64,000 nucleotides of DNA, from positions 158,471 through 222,470 of the forward strand of contig NZ_UWYY01000014.1 of NCBI RefSeq assembly GCF_900608595.1. The letters run 5' to 3'. This document shows, one piece after another, positions 35,092-44,033 of this stretch. Numbering within the stretch: position 1 is the stretch's first letter; each line of letters starts with the position of its first letter. The stretch is from Promicromonospora panici. GTDB lineage: Bacteria; Actinomycetota; Actinomycetes; Actinomycetales; Cellulomonadaceae. Below the pieces are notes generated by a model. It searched no databases. It worked only from the letters and a program-made list of their open reading frames with translations, and was not told where the DNA came from. The translations under genes were made by a program, and so were the position numbers.

Positions 35092-36126
35092 TCAATACGA
35101 GCCGGAGGTGATGAACTTCCGAATTGACGGATATGGAAGCTCGACGCCCGGGTGCTCCGACAGGAGTTCTGCCAACCGCTTCACTAGGCCGGGAGCAGTC
35201 CTGGCGAGGTAACCGGTTACGGTCTCGACATCTTCATCCGACAGCTGCTGTGCCTGGTACCCCCGAGGCTCCTGGTCGACCAGCGTGGTGCGGAGCGGCT
35301 CCAGCGAGTCGCGACCGTACCTGTCGCGGAGGGAACGTAGATCGTCGTCGGCCGCAGCACGGAGCCTGACGTAGTCGCGGGGCGGGATGAGGGAATACCT
35401 CGTCGGGCCGACCGGACACGCCTGGAGGGTGATGTCGAGCTCCGAAGCGAGCTGACCCAGCGGAAGGTGATTCAACGCCCGCTTGAACTCAAGAGCGTGC
35501 AGCGTATATGACGTGTTGATCTTCTGAAACTCCGGAAGCGACCTGTTGTCGACTTCGATACCCGCGCTTGAAAGCAGGTCGCTGAGCAGAGTGCCACCGA
35601 GGAACAATTTCGTGTGGTACGGACGGAGCTCGAGATTCACGTCGTCCGTTGCCCTGTCCAGTGCTCGATACAGATGGCCGTGCCCCAGCCATCCGCCGTA
35701 TTCGTTCGGGCTTGCGACAAACTTGGCCGTGTGGCCCGCGCGCTTGACTCGCTGGTTGTAGTCCGACTCAAGAAATTCGAGTGGATCCCGCACGTAGAGG
35801 ATGAACCGGGTCCGCCGTGGCATGAGTGCTGCGAGCTCTGTCACCTGCGGCGTGAAGTACTCCGACGACAGGAAAAGGGTTTGAGCTTCGCCTTCCTCGA
35901 ACTCCGAGACGAGTTTATTGACCTTGTCTTCCGAGGCGATCAACTGGCCATTCGAGTGGTCGAGCACCTGGAGCGCGTTTCCGGAGCTTATTCGATTCTT
36001 GTCTGCTGCGTGCTGGGGGTATTGAATACCGTTCTCAGCGAGCCAGGCTCGATTTGTATTGAGCCATGCCTGGACCGCGGAAGTCCCGGTTTTCGGTAGT
36101 CCTGAGTGGACGATGATGGACTTCAT
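35092..36126 (-). CDS. P-loop sulfotransferase-like protein (PKTGTS type)
   Basis: About 344 aa, clear paralogue of 32892-33935: IIVHSGLPKTGTSAVQAWLN, RFILYVRDPLEFLESDYNQ, EYGGWLGHGHLYRALDRA and LIPPRDYVRLRAAADDD. ATG 36126 is chosen because it aligns with the family start; ATG 36138 is possible but has no ribosome site. It points against its paralogue, with the GT61-like gene between. It is the last gene of the long minus-strand series, separated from 36409-37392 by a 282-bp gap. Confidence 0.76.
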   Translation of the reverse strand: MKSIIVHSGLPKTGTSAVQAWLNTNRAWLAENGIQYPQHAADKNRISSGNALQVLDHSNGQLIASEDKVNKLVSEFEEGEAQTLFLSSEYFTPQVTELAALMPRRTRFILYVRDPLEFLESDYNQRVKRAGHTAKFVASPNEYGGWLGHGHLYRALDRATDDVNLELRPYHTKLFLGGTLLSDLLSSAGIEVDNRSLPEFQKINTSYTLHALEFKRALNHLPLGQLASELDITLQACPVGPTRYSLIPPRDYVRLRAAADDDLRSLRDRYGRDSLEPLRTTLVDQEPRGYQAQQLSDEDVETVTGYLARTAPGLVKRLAELLSEHPGVELPYPSIRKFITSGSY

Positions 36127-36408
36127 CACGGATCCCATCTAGTGATGTGTGGCGGGCATATTCGCGATTCTGCCCTTACGCGCTTGGAATCGCGACTCAA
36201 ACGTCAGCAGGTCGCCGTCCAACCTTGGTGAAAAGTCGCTTACGCCGGCCGGTTCACAGGGTAGTCGCCACTGATCGTTCACCGGCTCGGTCCGTCCGTG
36301 AATATTCGGTTCGTGGTGATCCTGCCCACCATAAGTGGACTTCCCTGCGGCCGTGTGCAGTCCCGGCCACGGATGGCGACGTTGTTCTCTCTGGAAGACG
36401 GGTGCATC
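36127..36408. other. intergenic region without recognised gene
   Basis: A 282-bp gap on the minus-strand series between two sulfotransferase-like genes. No convincing gene, terminator or promoter was found; a separate promoter for 35092-36126 is plausible because coupling is lost here. Confidence 0.4.
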
Positions 36409-37392
36409 TCAGTTGGCGGGTCTGTCCATTGCCGCCGCACAGAGCGCGGTCACTTCCGCGATGGTCGCCGCGTCGACGTCCAGGGTTGTGTGGGTCGGCT
36501 TCCCGATGACGTCGTCGAACAGGTCACCGTCCTCGCCGAGGTACTCGCTCGCCACGCGCCGGTTCGACTCGCGGTAGTGGTCCAGGATCTCGCGAACCTT
36601 CGTATCAGGAAGCCCGAACGTGCCGTGGCCGACTCCCCGTTCCAGCGCCTCCGCCACGAACCAGTCGAGCTCGCCTGGTCTCGTGACGCGGTTCGCCGCA
36701 AACTTGAAGGCCAGCAGAGTTGCCGGAAGGCTTCGGTTCTCCGCGTTGCGAAGCTCCTCCTCCTTCTGTGACACGAGCGCCGGGTCGTAGGCGAAGCCAC
36801 AGGCATCGAGGAGGCGTCCAGTGAGGCTGGCCCTCGCCGCTGCGTCGCGGTCGAACACCTGGACCTTGACGGCCTGCTTCCCGAATACCGACGCCCAGGG
36901 GGCCAGCGCCTCGTACCAGTCGAGCCAATGGGCGGCATCGGGGTTCCAGCCCAGGGGGGTCGTCCGGCTCAGGGACTTGACTTCCTCGTTGAAGCCGGAC
37001 ACCAGGATCCGGTCCTGGCGCCGGAGCGCCACCAGCACCGTGGTCGACGACGGCGTGTACCCCGCGCTCCGTAGCAGTGCCTCCAACCGCTCGGGACGAC
37101 ACTCACTGAAGTACTCGGACGAGAGGATCGTCGCCGACCACTCCGCCGTGGGTGGCCCGGCCTGGTCGAGCGCTTCCTCGATCGTCATCGCCTCCCTGAT
37201 GTGGAGGACGTCCGCTCGACTGCGGATGGGGCTGTCGGCCGGGAAGGCCTCGACAGCGATGCGGGTCGCTGCCAGGTTCTGGAGCGGGAGCCATGCGTGC
37301 TGCGACGCCAGCTGGTCCCGCAGGCTCATCAGCACGGCCTGGATCAAGCTGGTCCCCGTCTTGGGCATGCCGATGTGGAGCAGGAGGCGCAC
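36409..37392 (-). CDS. P-loop sulfotransferase-like protein
   Basis: About 327 aa. RLLLHIGMPKTGTSLIQAVL gives the phosphosulfate-binding loop; TTVLVALRRQDRILVSGFNE is in the place of the 3'-phosphate segment, with an RRQD variant instead of VRDP. The family usually starts MR-LLHIGMPKTGT, so GTG 37392 is used, with GAGGG ten bases upstream; GTG 37416 would overlap the preceding stop and is possible. The protein is only distantly similar to the two PKTGTS paralogues. It follows the GT4-RgpF fusion directly. Confidence 0.72.
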   Translation of the reverse strand: MRLLLHIGMPKTGTSLIQAVLMSLRDQLASQHAWLPLQNLAATRIAVEAFPADSPIRSRADVLHIREAMTIEEALDQAGPPTAEWSATILSSEYFSECRPERLEALLRSAGYTPSSTTVLVALRRQDRILVSGFNEEVKSLSRTTPLGWNPDAAHWLDWYEALAPWASVFGKQAVKVQVFDRDAAARASLTGRLLDACGFAYDPALVSQKEEELRNAENRSLPATLLAFKFAANRVTRPGELDWFVAEALERGVGHGTFGLPDTKVREILDHYRESNRRVASEYLGEDGDLFDDVIGKPTHTTLDVDAATIAEVTALCAAAMDRPAN

Positions 37393-37409
37393 GTCTGCGG
37401 GACCCTCGT

Positions 37410-40400
37410 CTACCACGTCGTACCCGGTACGTGAATGGTCGTCCAGCGGTACCCCGACTCCTCGCAGATGGTGGGCAGCAGCCGCTCGATGGCATGAAGC
37501 ATGGAACCGTCGTACGGCAACGGCTCCGGCGGGAAGTCGTCCCAGGTGAGCCCCGACTCCAGCAGTGGACGCACGGCCTCGGGACGGGCCCAGAACATCG
37601 TCCCCAACGGGAAGACCGGCACCGCGGGGAGCTCGCGGACCACGCCCAGCCGCTCTCGTAGCTCCTCGCCGAACACCTTGTTCCGGCTCCAGCCAACGAC
37701 GTTGCGGTCCTCGGAGAACATCAGGCCGAGGGAACCGTCGGCCGCGAACCCGTGCTCGACGGCAGACCACACCTCGGGCCCGCCCAGGAGATTGCCCCAC
37801 AGGAACCTGCGCCACGCGTCGCCGGTCCCGATGTCCGTGCTGCGTTTCCCGTGGAGGTGACCGATGACGTCATAGCCCCCTTCCAGGAGCTCCTTGCCGA
37901 ACTCGGTGACAAACGGGCCGATGTCGCGGCCGGTGTTCGGCACCGTTCGGATCGTGACCGTCCCGCGCCGATAGCGCCGGAACTGCACCCCGAGCTGTTG
38001 AGCCGAGAGCTCGCTGCCGCACGAGACGAAGAGATCGGCTGAGATGCCCGAGTCCATGAGCATGGCGAGGGCGTCCTCGGCCAGGTCGGCGTAGAAGAGA
38101 TGGAGATGCAGGGCAACCTTGAGACCCGCCGAAGGACGCCGCTCCGCCCGATCGTCCACGATGAGGCAGTCGTGAGTCCGCGGGGGCACCGACGGGTTCT
38201 CCAGCACCGTCCGCAGCAGCGGAACGTCGTCTCCCGGCCCGGGATACCTGGCGACCTCCGTGTCCCGGAACCCGGGTAGGGGCGAAGTCCGGTAGATCCC
38301 CTTCATCGAGCGGGCGACGTACTCCTTCAGCGCACCCCTGTCGTCGGGAAACCTCGACCATCGCACGTCGTAGAACGAGCGGTCGAAGCACGCGGCGTCG
38401 TGCAGAGCCTCGACCTGCCGCAGCCGGCTCGCCACATCCTGCTTCGCCAGCTCGATCTCCGCCTCGATGGCTCGCGCGTATCGGCGGAAGTCGAACCGCT
38501 CCTCGACGATCCGCTCGTTGCGCACGCTGCCCATGTCGAGTCCGAGCTGGTCGATTACCGCGACGGCGGCCGCTCGCACATCCAGGTAGGGCACCACGGC
38601 GCCCGCGGCGCCCGTGCCGGCGATGAACTCGGCGATGCCAGTGGTCCCGTCGAAGCACACCACCGGCACGTTGGCGGCCATCGCGTCGACCGCGACATTG
38701 GGGAAGGGGTCGAGACGGGAGGAGAGCAGGAAGACGTCGGCAAGCTCGAAGGCCCAGTCGATGGTGTTCTGAGCCTCGATGATGGTGACGTCGTCCTCGA
38801 GTCCCCAACGCTCCAGTGAGTCCTGAATCCACAGGCTGTAGGTGAAGTCAGTGCTTGGCGCCCACCCGTCGCCGATCCAGAGGAAGTGCACCGGTTCCGA
38901 CGACAGCTCCTTGGTCCGGCGGGCCGTCTCCACGAACAGGTCCAGCCCCTTGCGGATGTGGACGAACCCTGCCCCGAGGACCACCCGGTGACCGGACAGC
39001 TTCCGCTGCATCTGCGCCCGCATGCCATGGTCGTCGTCGTCGACAGCGAACCGTGACGACCAGAGCGACCGGGGCAGGTGCCCCTGGGGCCGCACAACCA
39101 GGTTCGTGGCGCGGGACCCGCAGATCCTGTCGATCTCCTGAAGAGCGGATGCCTTCACCAGCTCGGCAGGCACGATGCACCGGTCGAGCCTCCCCACGGC
39201 GTCGGTGATCTTGCCTATCGGCCGGGAGTAGCTCGCGAACTCGTGGATCAGACCGACCGAAGGGAGGTCGCAGGCGAGGATCGCGGCGTGCACCGGCGAG
39301 GTCTCGACCGAGTTCGCGATCACCGCGTCCACGGCGTAGTCGACGAGCAGGTCACTGAGGATGAACTCGCAGTCCAGCGGGTTTGCGAACCCATGTCCGA
39401 CGAGGCAGGCGGCCTCCATGAGGTCCTCGTCGAGCACCCCGCGGCTACCCGCCCACACGAACACGTTGTGGCTCGCGGCGAACTCCTGCGCCAAGGCCAG
39501 GCCCAGGAGCGGCGCTCCCGTCCGCGAAGCCTCGTGCAACAAGATCATGAGGTTGGGGCGGTCGTAGTGGAACGGCGCACGGCCCGTGACGAACACCGTG
39601 CGGTAGGAGGGGGGCACTCCGCGCCGCCCTTCGGCCCGCCCGAACCGGTCGAAGTGCGTCAAGGGGTTGATCCCAGCCGTCTGGAGGTCCGGGTATCGGC
39701 GCAGGTAGTACTCGGTCGAGAAGGCGGGCCCCGGGTCCAGCCACTCCTGTGCCCCGTGGAGGACGTAGTGGAGGGCCGGGTCCACGTCGTCCTCGGGCAG
39801 GTCGTGCGCGGACTTGTAGTAGTGCGGGTCGAAGAGCGAGGAGTCCCGGACCTTCTTCACCGTCGGCGCCACATCCTCGAAGCACGTGCGGTGGCCACGC
39901 CTGGCACCGACCCGGAGCCAGTACACGAGTGGCAGCATGGGGGAATCAGCCACCTCGGGGTAGTTCCGCACGTAGAACTCGTCGTCGAACCGTTCGTTCG
40001 GTCGCATGCCGCGTCGGCAGCCGAATGTCAGGTAGTGCTCGAGCGGCCGGACCGTCGCGAAGTCGACACGGGGGTACGTGCGTCGGTAGTACTCGGCGTC
40101 GAAGGCACCTGCTTCCAGGACCACCTGCGCATCCTTGGCCAGGGCTGCCGCAGTGGGGTACCGACGCTCACGGCGCCCGAACCTGAGGTAGTGGGCGAAG
40201 GCGTTGACGCCCGCGTCCGCCACGCCCGGGTACGTCCTCAGGTAGTACCGCACATCGAAGTCCGGCGTGGGGTCGAGGCCCCGCGCCTCCCCCTCCGAGA
40301 CGTAGTGACCGACGGCCTCCTCCAAGGAGAGCTCGCGCTGCAGCTGCCGGGAGTAGTGGTCCAGGTCGAACGCACCCGACTCCTGGATGAGACTGACGTC

Positions 40401-40502
40401 ACGGGCGCTGGGCCCACGTGGGATTTCGGGCGTCGTCTCGGAGGTGACGCCCGGGGTCGCCGCGAATCGGCCGCTCCTGGTGTTTCGCATGGGTTGTGTC
40501 AT
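37410..40502 (-). CDS. repeat-GT4-RgpF fusion protein
   Basis: About 1,030 aa. The first 300 residues hold six copies of a roughly 45-residue motif, FD-x-x-YY-x-R-x-YP ... HYL-x-x-G-x-x-EGR-x-P (FD starts near 45, 82, 134, 172, 224 and 261; the last lacks FD). A GT4 domain follows (about 315-690; HIRKGLDLFVETARR, LLSSRLDPFPNVAVDAMA). One degenerate motif copy (CFDRSFYDVRW, near 715) leads into a C-terminal RgpF domain (about 790-1030; VPNTGRDIGPFVTEFGKE, HLHGKRSTDIGTGDAW). ATG 40502 has a poor ribosome site. A two-domain polymer-assembly enzyme; repeats may bind the chain or partners. Confidence 0.85.
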   Translation of the reverse strand: MTQPMRNTRSGRFAATPGVTSETTPEIPRGPSARDVSLIQESGAFDLDHYSRQLQRELSLEEAVGHYVSEGEARGLDPTPDFDVRYYLRTYPGVADAGVNAFAHYLRFGRRERRYPTAAALAKDAQVVLEAGAFDAEYYRRTYPRVDFATVRPLEHYLTFGCRRGMRPNERFDDEFYVRNYPEVADSPMLPLVYWLRVGARRGHRTCFEDVAPTVKKVRDSSLFDPHYYKSAHDLPEDDVDPALHYVLHGAQEWLDPGPAFSTEYYLRRYPDLQTAGINPLTHFDRFGRAEGRRGVPPSYRTVFVTGRAPFHYDRPNLMILLHEASRTGAPLLGLALAQEFAASHNVFVWAGSRGVLDEDLMEAACLVGHGFANPLDCEFILSDLLVDYAVDAVIANSVETSPVHAAILACDLPSVGLIHEFASYSRPIGKITDAVGRLDRCIVPAELVKASALQEIDRICGSRATNLVVRPQGHLPRSLWSSRFAVDDDDHGMRAQMQRKLSGHRVVLGAGFVHIRKGLDLFVETARRTKELSSEPVHFLWIGDGWAPSTDFTYSLWIQDSLERWGLEDDVTIIEAQNTIDWAFELADVFLLSSRLDPFPNVAVDAMAANVPVVCFDGTTGIAEFIAGTGAAGAVVPYLDVRAAAVAVIDQLGLDMGSVRNERIVEERFDFRRYARAIEAEIELAKQDVASRLRQVEALHDAACFDRSFYDVRWSRFPDDRGALKEYVARSMKGIYRTSPLPGFRDTEVARYPGPGDDVPLLRTVLENPSVPPRTHDCLIVDDRAERRPSAGLKVALHLHLFYADLAEDALAMLMDSGISADLFVSCGSELSAQQLGVQFRRYRRGTVTIRTVPNTGRDIGPFVTEFGKELLEGGYDVIGHLHGKRSTDIGTGDAWRRFLWGNLLGGPEVWSAVEHGFAADGSLGLMFSEDRNVVGWSRNKVFGEELRERLGVVRELPAVPVFPLGTMFWARPEAVRPLLESGLTWDDFPPEPLPYDGSMLHAIERLLPTICEESGYRWTTIHVPGTTW

Positions 40503-40534
40503 ACATGCAGTCCAATCGCACGCCGGATCGAGGG

Positions 40535-41479
40535 TCAGGTGTTGGCGGGTCGCGCGGCAGCCCGGCTCACGGCCTCCCAGGTGAGTCGCAGCCCGTCTTC
40601 GTAGCCGGTCGTCTCCTGGTCGCCGAGGACCTTCGTCAGCTTCTCGACGCTCAGCACGTTGGAGTCCACGTCCTGGAGTCGCCCGGGCACGTGTTGCCGT
40701 TCCAGAGCCAGGCCCGACACCCGCTCGACGTCCGCCAGCACGTCCTTGACGGACCGGCCGGCACCGCTGCCGACGTTGAACACCTGGTTGGCCGCGTCGC
40801 TGCTCGTCCCGAGCGCCATCAACGCCCGCACCACGTCATCGACGAAGACGTAGTCGCGCACCTGAGACCCGTCCCTGTGCACGAGGACCGGCTCATGGGT
40901 CAGCGCCTTGAGCATCGCCGAGACGACCAGGCCCTTGCGCTTGGCATTGACCTGGCCCGGACCGAAGGGGTTGGCGACCCGTGCGACGGCGTAGCTGAGA
41001 GTGCCGGCGACGGCCAGGTAGTGAGCGAGCATCTCCTCCGAGAGCTTCTTGATCGCCCCGTAGTGCGACTTGGGCCTCAGCTGGACGCCCTCGGTCGCGG
41101 GACCGCGAGTCTCCCCGTAGACGGTGCCCCCGGAGGAGAGCAGCACCAGCCGCTCCACGCCGCCGTACTCCGCGCCCGAGATGGCGTACACCAGCATGCG
41201 GAGGTTGCTGTCGTACTCCTCGAGATGGTCGGCGCCGTCGAGGAGGGGGACGCCGTCGTAGGCGAGGAAGTACGCGACCGTGCAGCCGCGCATCGCGGCG
41301 CGGCTCACCTCGAGGTCGCCGGCGTCACCCTCGAACCTGGTCACGCAGTTTTCCGTGTCATCGGCGGGGACCCCGCGCCAGTCCCGGGCCAGTGCGTGGA
41401 CCGGAACCCCCTGCCGCGCGAACGCGGTCGTCAGGGCACCGCCCAGGAATCCGCCGGCGCCGATCACTGCCACCTTCAT
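40535..41479 (-). CDS. NAD-dependent sugar epimerase/dehydratase (extended SDR)
   Basis: About 314 aa. N-terminal VAVIGAGGFLGGALTTAF is the NAD-binding GxxGxxG motif; LLSSGGTVYG and SHYGAIKK (YxxxK) make the catalytic pair of UDP-glucose 4-epimerase-like and related enzymes. YVFVDDVVRALMAL and FNVGSGAGRSVKDV are usual extended-SDR blocks. ATG 41479 overlaps the stop of the sulfotransferase-TPR gene. Probably makes a nucleotide sugar for this locus; the exact product (4-epimer, rhamnose-type or other) is not decidable by eye. Confidence 0.86.
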   Translation of the reverse strand: MKVAVIGAGGFLGGALTTAFARQGVPVHALARDWRGVPADDTENCVTRFEGDAGDLEVSRAAMRGCTVAYFLAYDGVPLLDGADHLEEYDSNLRMLVYAISGAEYGGVERLVLLSSGGTVYGETRGPATEGVQLRPKSHYGAIKKLSEEMLAHYLAVAGTLSYAVARVANPFGPGQVNAKRKGLVVSAMLKALTHEPVLVHRDGSQVRDYVFVDDVVRALMALGTSSDAANQVFNVGSGAGRSVKDVLADVERVSGLALERQHVPGRLQDVDSNVLSVEKLTKVLGDQETTGYEDGLRLTWEAVSRAAARPANT

Positions 41480-42999
41480 GTCGTCCCCGTTTCCGCTGGA
41501 CTCCGCGGCTCCCCTGAAAGGGTGGCATGTACGGCGGCAGTCCGCATGAGTTCCAGATGACGTCCGGTCCGCTCTTCGAGGTCAGCCCGCTGTACCGGAT
41601 CCGGCACCGACTCGACGGCCGATACCAGCCGACGGGCGTACCCATCCTGGTCCACGACGGACGCGGCCGCCCTGGAGGTGCTGACGTCGGCCTCCTCGGG
41701 TCGGCCGAGCTGCAGCAACAGTCCGGCGAGGATCTCGTGTATCGCGAGATTGTCCGGGAAACGCCCCCGCACGACGTCGCCGACCTCGAGGGCCGCGGCG
41801 AGCTGGCCATAGCGGTGCAGGGCATGGACGAGGATCATCTGCGCCGGGAACGACTCAGGAGCGCGGCGGGCGGCCTCGGAGGCCAGCTCGACGGCCTCGC
41901 CGAACCGGCCCTGGCGAAACATCGAGGTGACCAGGACGATGGCCGGGGCCGGGGCCCCGGGATGCAGGTCCATGGCCGCCAGTAGCGTCTCCTCGGCCTC
42001 GCGGTGAGCGCCGCGCGCCGCCAGGCACCTGCCCAGTTCCACGGCGAACTGGAGGCCCTCCGGCCGCGTCGCCTGTGCCCGGGCCTCCTCCGCGATGGCG
42101 ACGACGGCGTCCGGCTCGGCCGCCCCGGACACGTCCGAGTATCTCCGAGCTGCGCCACGCGGTGCCGGCTGGACGAGTGGCACCGAGGCACCCGGCTCAC
42201 TCGGACGTGGCACGGGCGCGACCGTAGGGAACGTCGTGTGGCTCGCCAAACGATTGAGGGTCGCCCAGGTGTCCTCGATCTCGGCTTCGAGCTCGCGAGG
42301 CGATCCAGGGGGCACCGCTCCGAAGCGTCCCTGCACGTCAGCCCGGATACCCGTCGAGGCGGACGCGTCGAGCCCCAGCCGGAAGCGCTCGTTCAGGGTC
42401 TGCACCAGCGGGAAGCCCGCCAGGATCGCGTCCTGGTCGACGACGACGGATCGCTCCGGGTGTGCGACGGCGTAGTCGACCAGCGCTCGGTTGTGGCGCA
42501 GCCACATCCGAGATGCGAGTGCCGGGTCCGACCAGAACCGGACTGCTTCTGGGGCGGGGGGCATCATGACCACCTCCCGGGCTGCCCGGTTGCGCAGTGA
42601 AGCGGCGGCCGTGGACGGATCGCGATAGACGACCAGGACCACCGGGTCGTCCAGGACCTCTCGCCACACCTCGAGGAACAGGCAGACGCGGGGGTCCTTG
42701 AAGCCCCACACGGCGTGGCGATGGTCACGCTCCGCTGCGATTCGCCGCAGGTTGGCGAGCCTGTGCCCGGGCACTGGCGGGAGATCGTCCTCGGCGTACT
42801 GCCAGTCATGCCCGGCGTCGGCCAGGAGATCGTCATGGGCCTCGACGATGTCGGCATCTTCGAAGAAGCCGTCCTGGTTGAACGCGTTGGGGAGCAGGAG
42901 GGTGTCTCCGAGGGGCAGGCCTGCCCTGCCCAGCACCTGCGCCGTCATGGAGGTCCCGCTGCGATGGAAGCCCGCCACGATCACGTGCCGGCTCGTCAT
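41476..42999 (-). CDS. sulfotransferase-like protein fused to TPR repeats
   Basis: About 507 aa. Residues 1-240 form a P-loop sulfotransferase-like domain (HVIVAGFHRSGTSMTAQVLG; VVLVVYRDPSTAAASLRNRA), and roughly 295-480 hold tetratricopeptide-like helices (EAEETLLAAMDLHPGAPAPA, GEAVELASEAARRAPES, PDNLAIHEILAGLLLQLGRP). The joining stretch is Pro-rich. ATG 42999 overlaps the previous stop, and its own stop overlaps the epimerase start (ATGA both). The TPR part suggests that it docks to another enzyme of the assembly complex. Confidence 0.78.
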   Translation of the reverse strand: MTSRHVIVAGFHRSGTSMTAQVLGRAGLPLGDTLLLPNAFNQDGFFEDADIVEAHDDLLADAGHDWQYAEDDLPPVPGHRLANLRRIAAERDHRHAVWGFKDPRVCLFLEVWREVLDDPVVLVVYRDPSTAAASLRNRAAREVVMMPPAPEAVRFWSDPALASRMWLRHNRALVDYAVAHPERSVVVDQDAILAGFPLVQTLNERFRLGLDASASTGIRADVQGRFGAVPPGSPRELEAEIEDTWATLNRLASHTTFPTVAPVPRPSEPGASVPLVQPAPRGAARRYSDVSGAAEPDAVVAIAEEARAQATRPEGLQFAVELGRCLAARGAHREAEETLLAAMDLHPGAPAPAIVLVTSMFRQGRFGEAVELASEAARRAPESFPAQMILVHALHRYGQLAAALEVGDVVRGRFPDNLAIHEILAGLLLQLGRPEEADVSTSRAAASVVDQDGYARRLVSAVESVPDPVQRADLEERTGRHLELMRTAAVHATLSGEPRSPAETGTT

Positions 43000-44021
43000 G
43001 CGACTCCGATCTCCGGTCCGCCGTTCGCAAGATCCGAGAGGCAGTCCAGCAAGAATTTCTCCTCGGCCGAGATCGGTGCGACGGTGCGGTGCGAGTCGGT
43101 AACAGGCGTATCACCCTGGACGGTGAGCAGATCGGACTCGAAAAAGGTCTCGTTGACCCACTCCACATCGGGAAGGAATCGCTTCTCGAGAAGGGACAGT
43201 TGCTCTTCTGTCATCGACGGCTTTCTTTCTTTCAACGGAGGCCTCCTGATGATCACCTGGTTCACGACGCCTGCCCCCGACGTATCACGCAGCCGGCCGT
43301 TCATGTAACGCATGAGCTCGATCTCATGGTCAGTGAGGGACCGATTGACCTGTCCGTGCGTGAGGTCATATTCGTCGATCCCCTCGATGCCGAAGACATT
43401 TCGCATGAACGATTCCATGAGATGGTCCCGGTCCGAGTCGTAGTGCATCACGTGAAGACGCTCCCTGCCGACGAGTGTGAGCATGCGATGAAGGCGACCT
43501 CGGATGCTCGGCGCGTAACGGATGCCTTTACCGGGTGTGATGAAGTCCATGAATGCCCCGGTGAAGAGGGAACGCTTCACGACCTGGGAGTACAGGGAGA
43601 GCGCGTGGCCAGCTATGTCACGAACATAGACAACCACTTCCACCCCGATGCCCTTGTCAAGCAGGTCGCGGCAGAAGGATCCGAAGCGCTCGTGGTTTGC
43701 GCTGTAGAGAAACTCCGACGAGAAGAGAACTCGTGGCTGCGGGGCGTTGTAGATCGCCCGCTCGAGCCCGGCCAGAAACCTCTCCTTCCTTTCGATATCG
43801 GCGCGTGTGCGCGGATCGAGGTACCTCACCAGGCCCATCGCGTTCCCGCTGACGACTTCCCCACGGCGCGCGCTGACATCGGACGGGTGTTCTGGATATG
43901 CGATGCCGTGCGCAGCAAGCTGCTTTCGGTTACGCACAAAGGCAACCTGCAGCGCACTGGTGCCGGTCTTTCCCATCCCGACATGCAGGTACAAGGTCTT
44001 CCTGGTCATCAAGTTTTCCAC
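42996..44021 (-). CDS. P-loop sulfotransferase-like protein
   Basis: About 341 aa. LYLHVGMGKTGTSALQVAFV is the phosphosulfate loop, here MGKTGTS rather than MPKTGTS; VEVVVYVRDIAGHALSLYSQ is the likely 3'-phosphate segment. GTG 44021 is used; ATG 44009 is an alternative with a weaker site. The region around 43100-43900 is slightly less GC-rich than its neighbours. It is coupled to the TPR-containing sulfotransferase downstream and sits 12 bp after the DUF6270 gene. Confidence 0.74.
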   Translation of the reverse strand: MENLMTRKTLYLHVGMGKTGTSALQVAFVRNRKQLAAHGIAYPEHPSDVSARRGEVVSGNAMGLVRYLDPRTRADIERKERFLAGLERAIYNAPQPRVLFSSEFLYSANHERFGSFCRDLLDKGIGVEVVVYVRDIAGHALSLYSQVVKRSLFTGAFMDFITPGKGIRYAPSIRGRLHRMLTLVGRERLHVMHYDSDRDHLMESFMRNVFGIEGIDEYDLTHGQVNRSLTDHEIELMRYMNGRLRDTSGAGVVNQVIIRRPPLKERKPSMTEEQLSLLEKRFLPDVEWVNETFFESDLLTVQGDTPVTDSHRTVAPISAEEKFLLDCLSDLANGGPEIGVA

Positions 44022-44033
44022 GATCAGTCCGCC

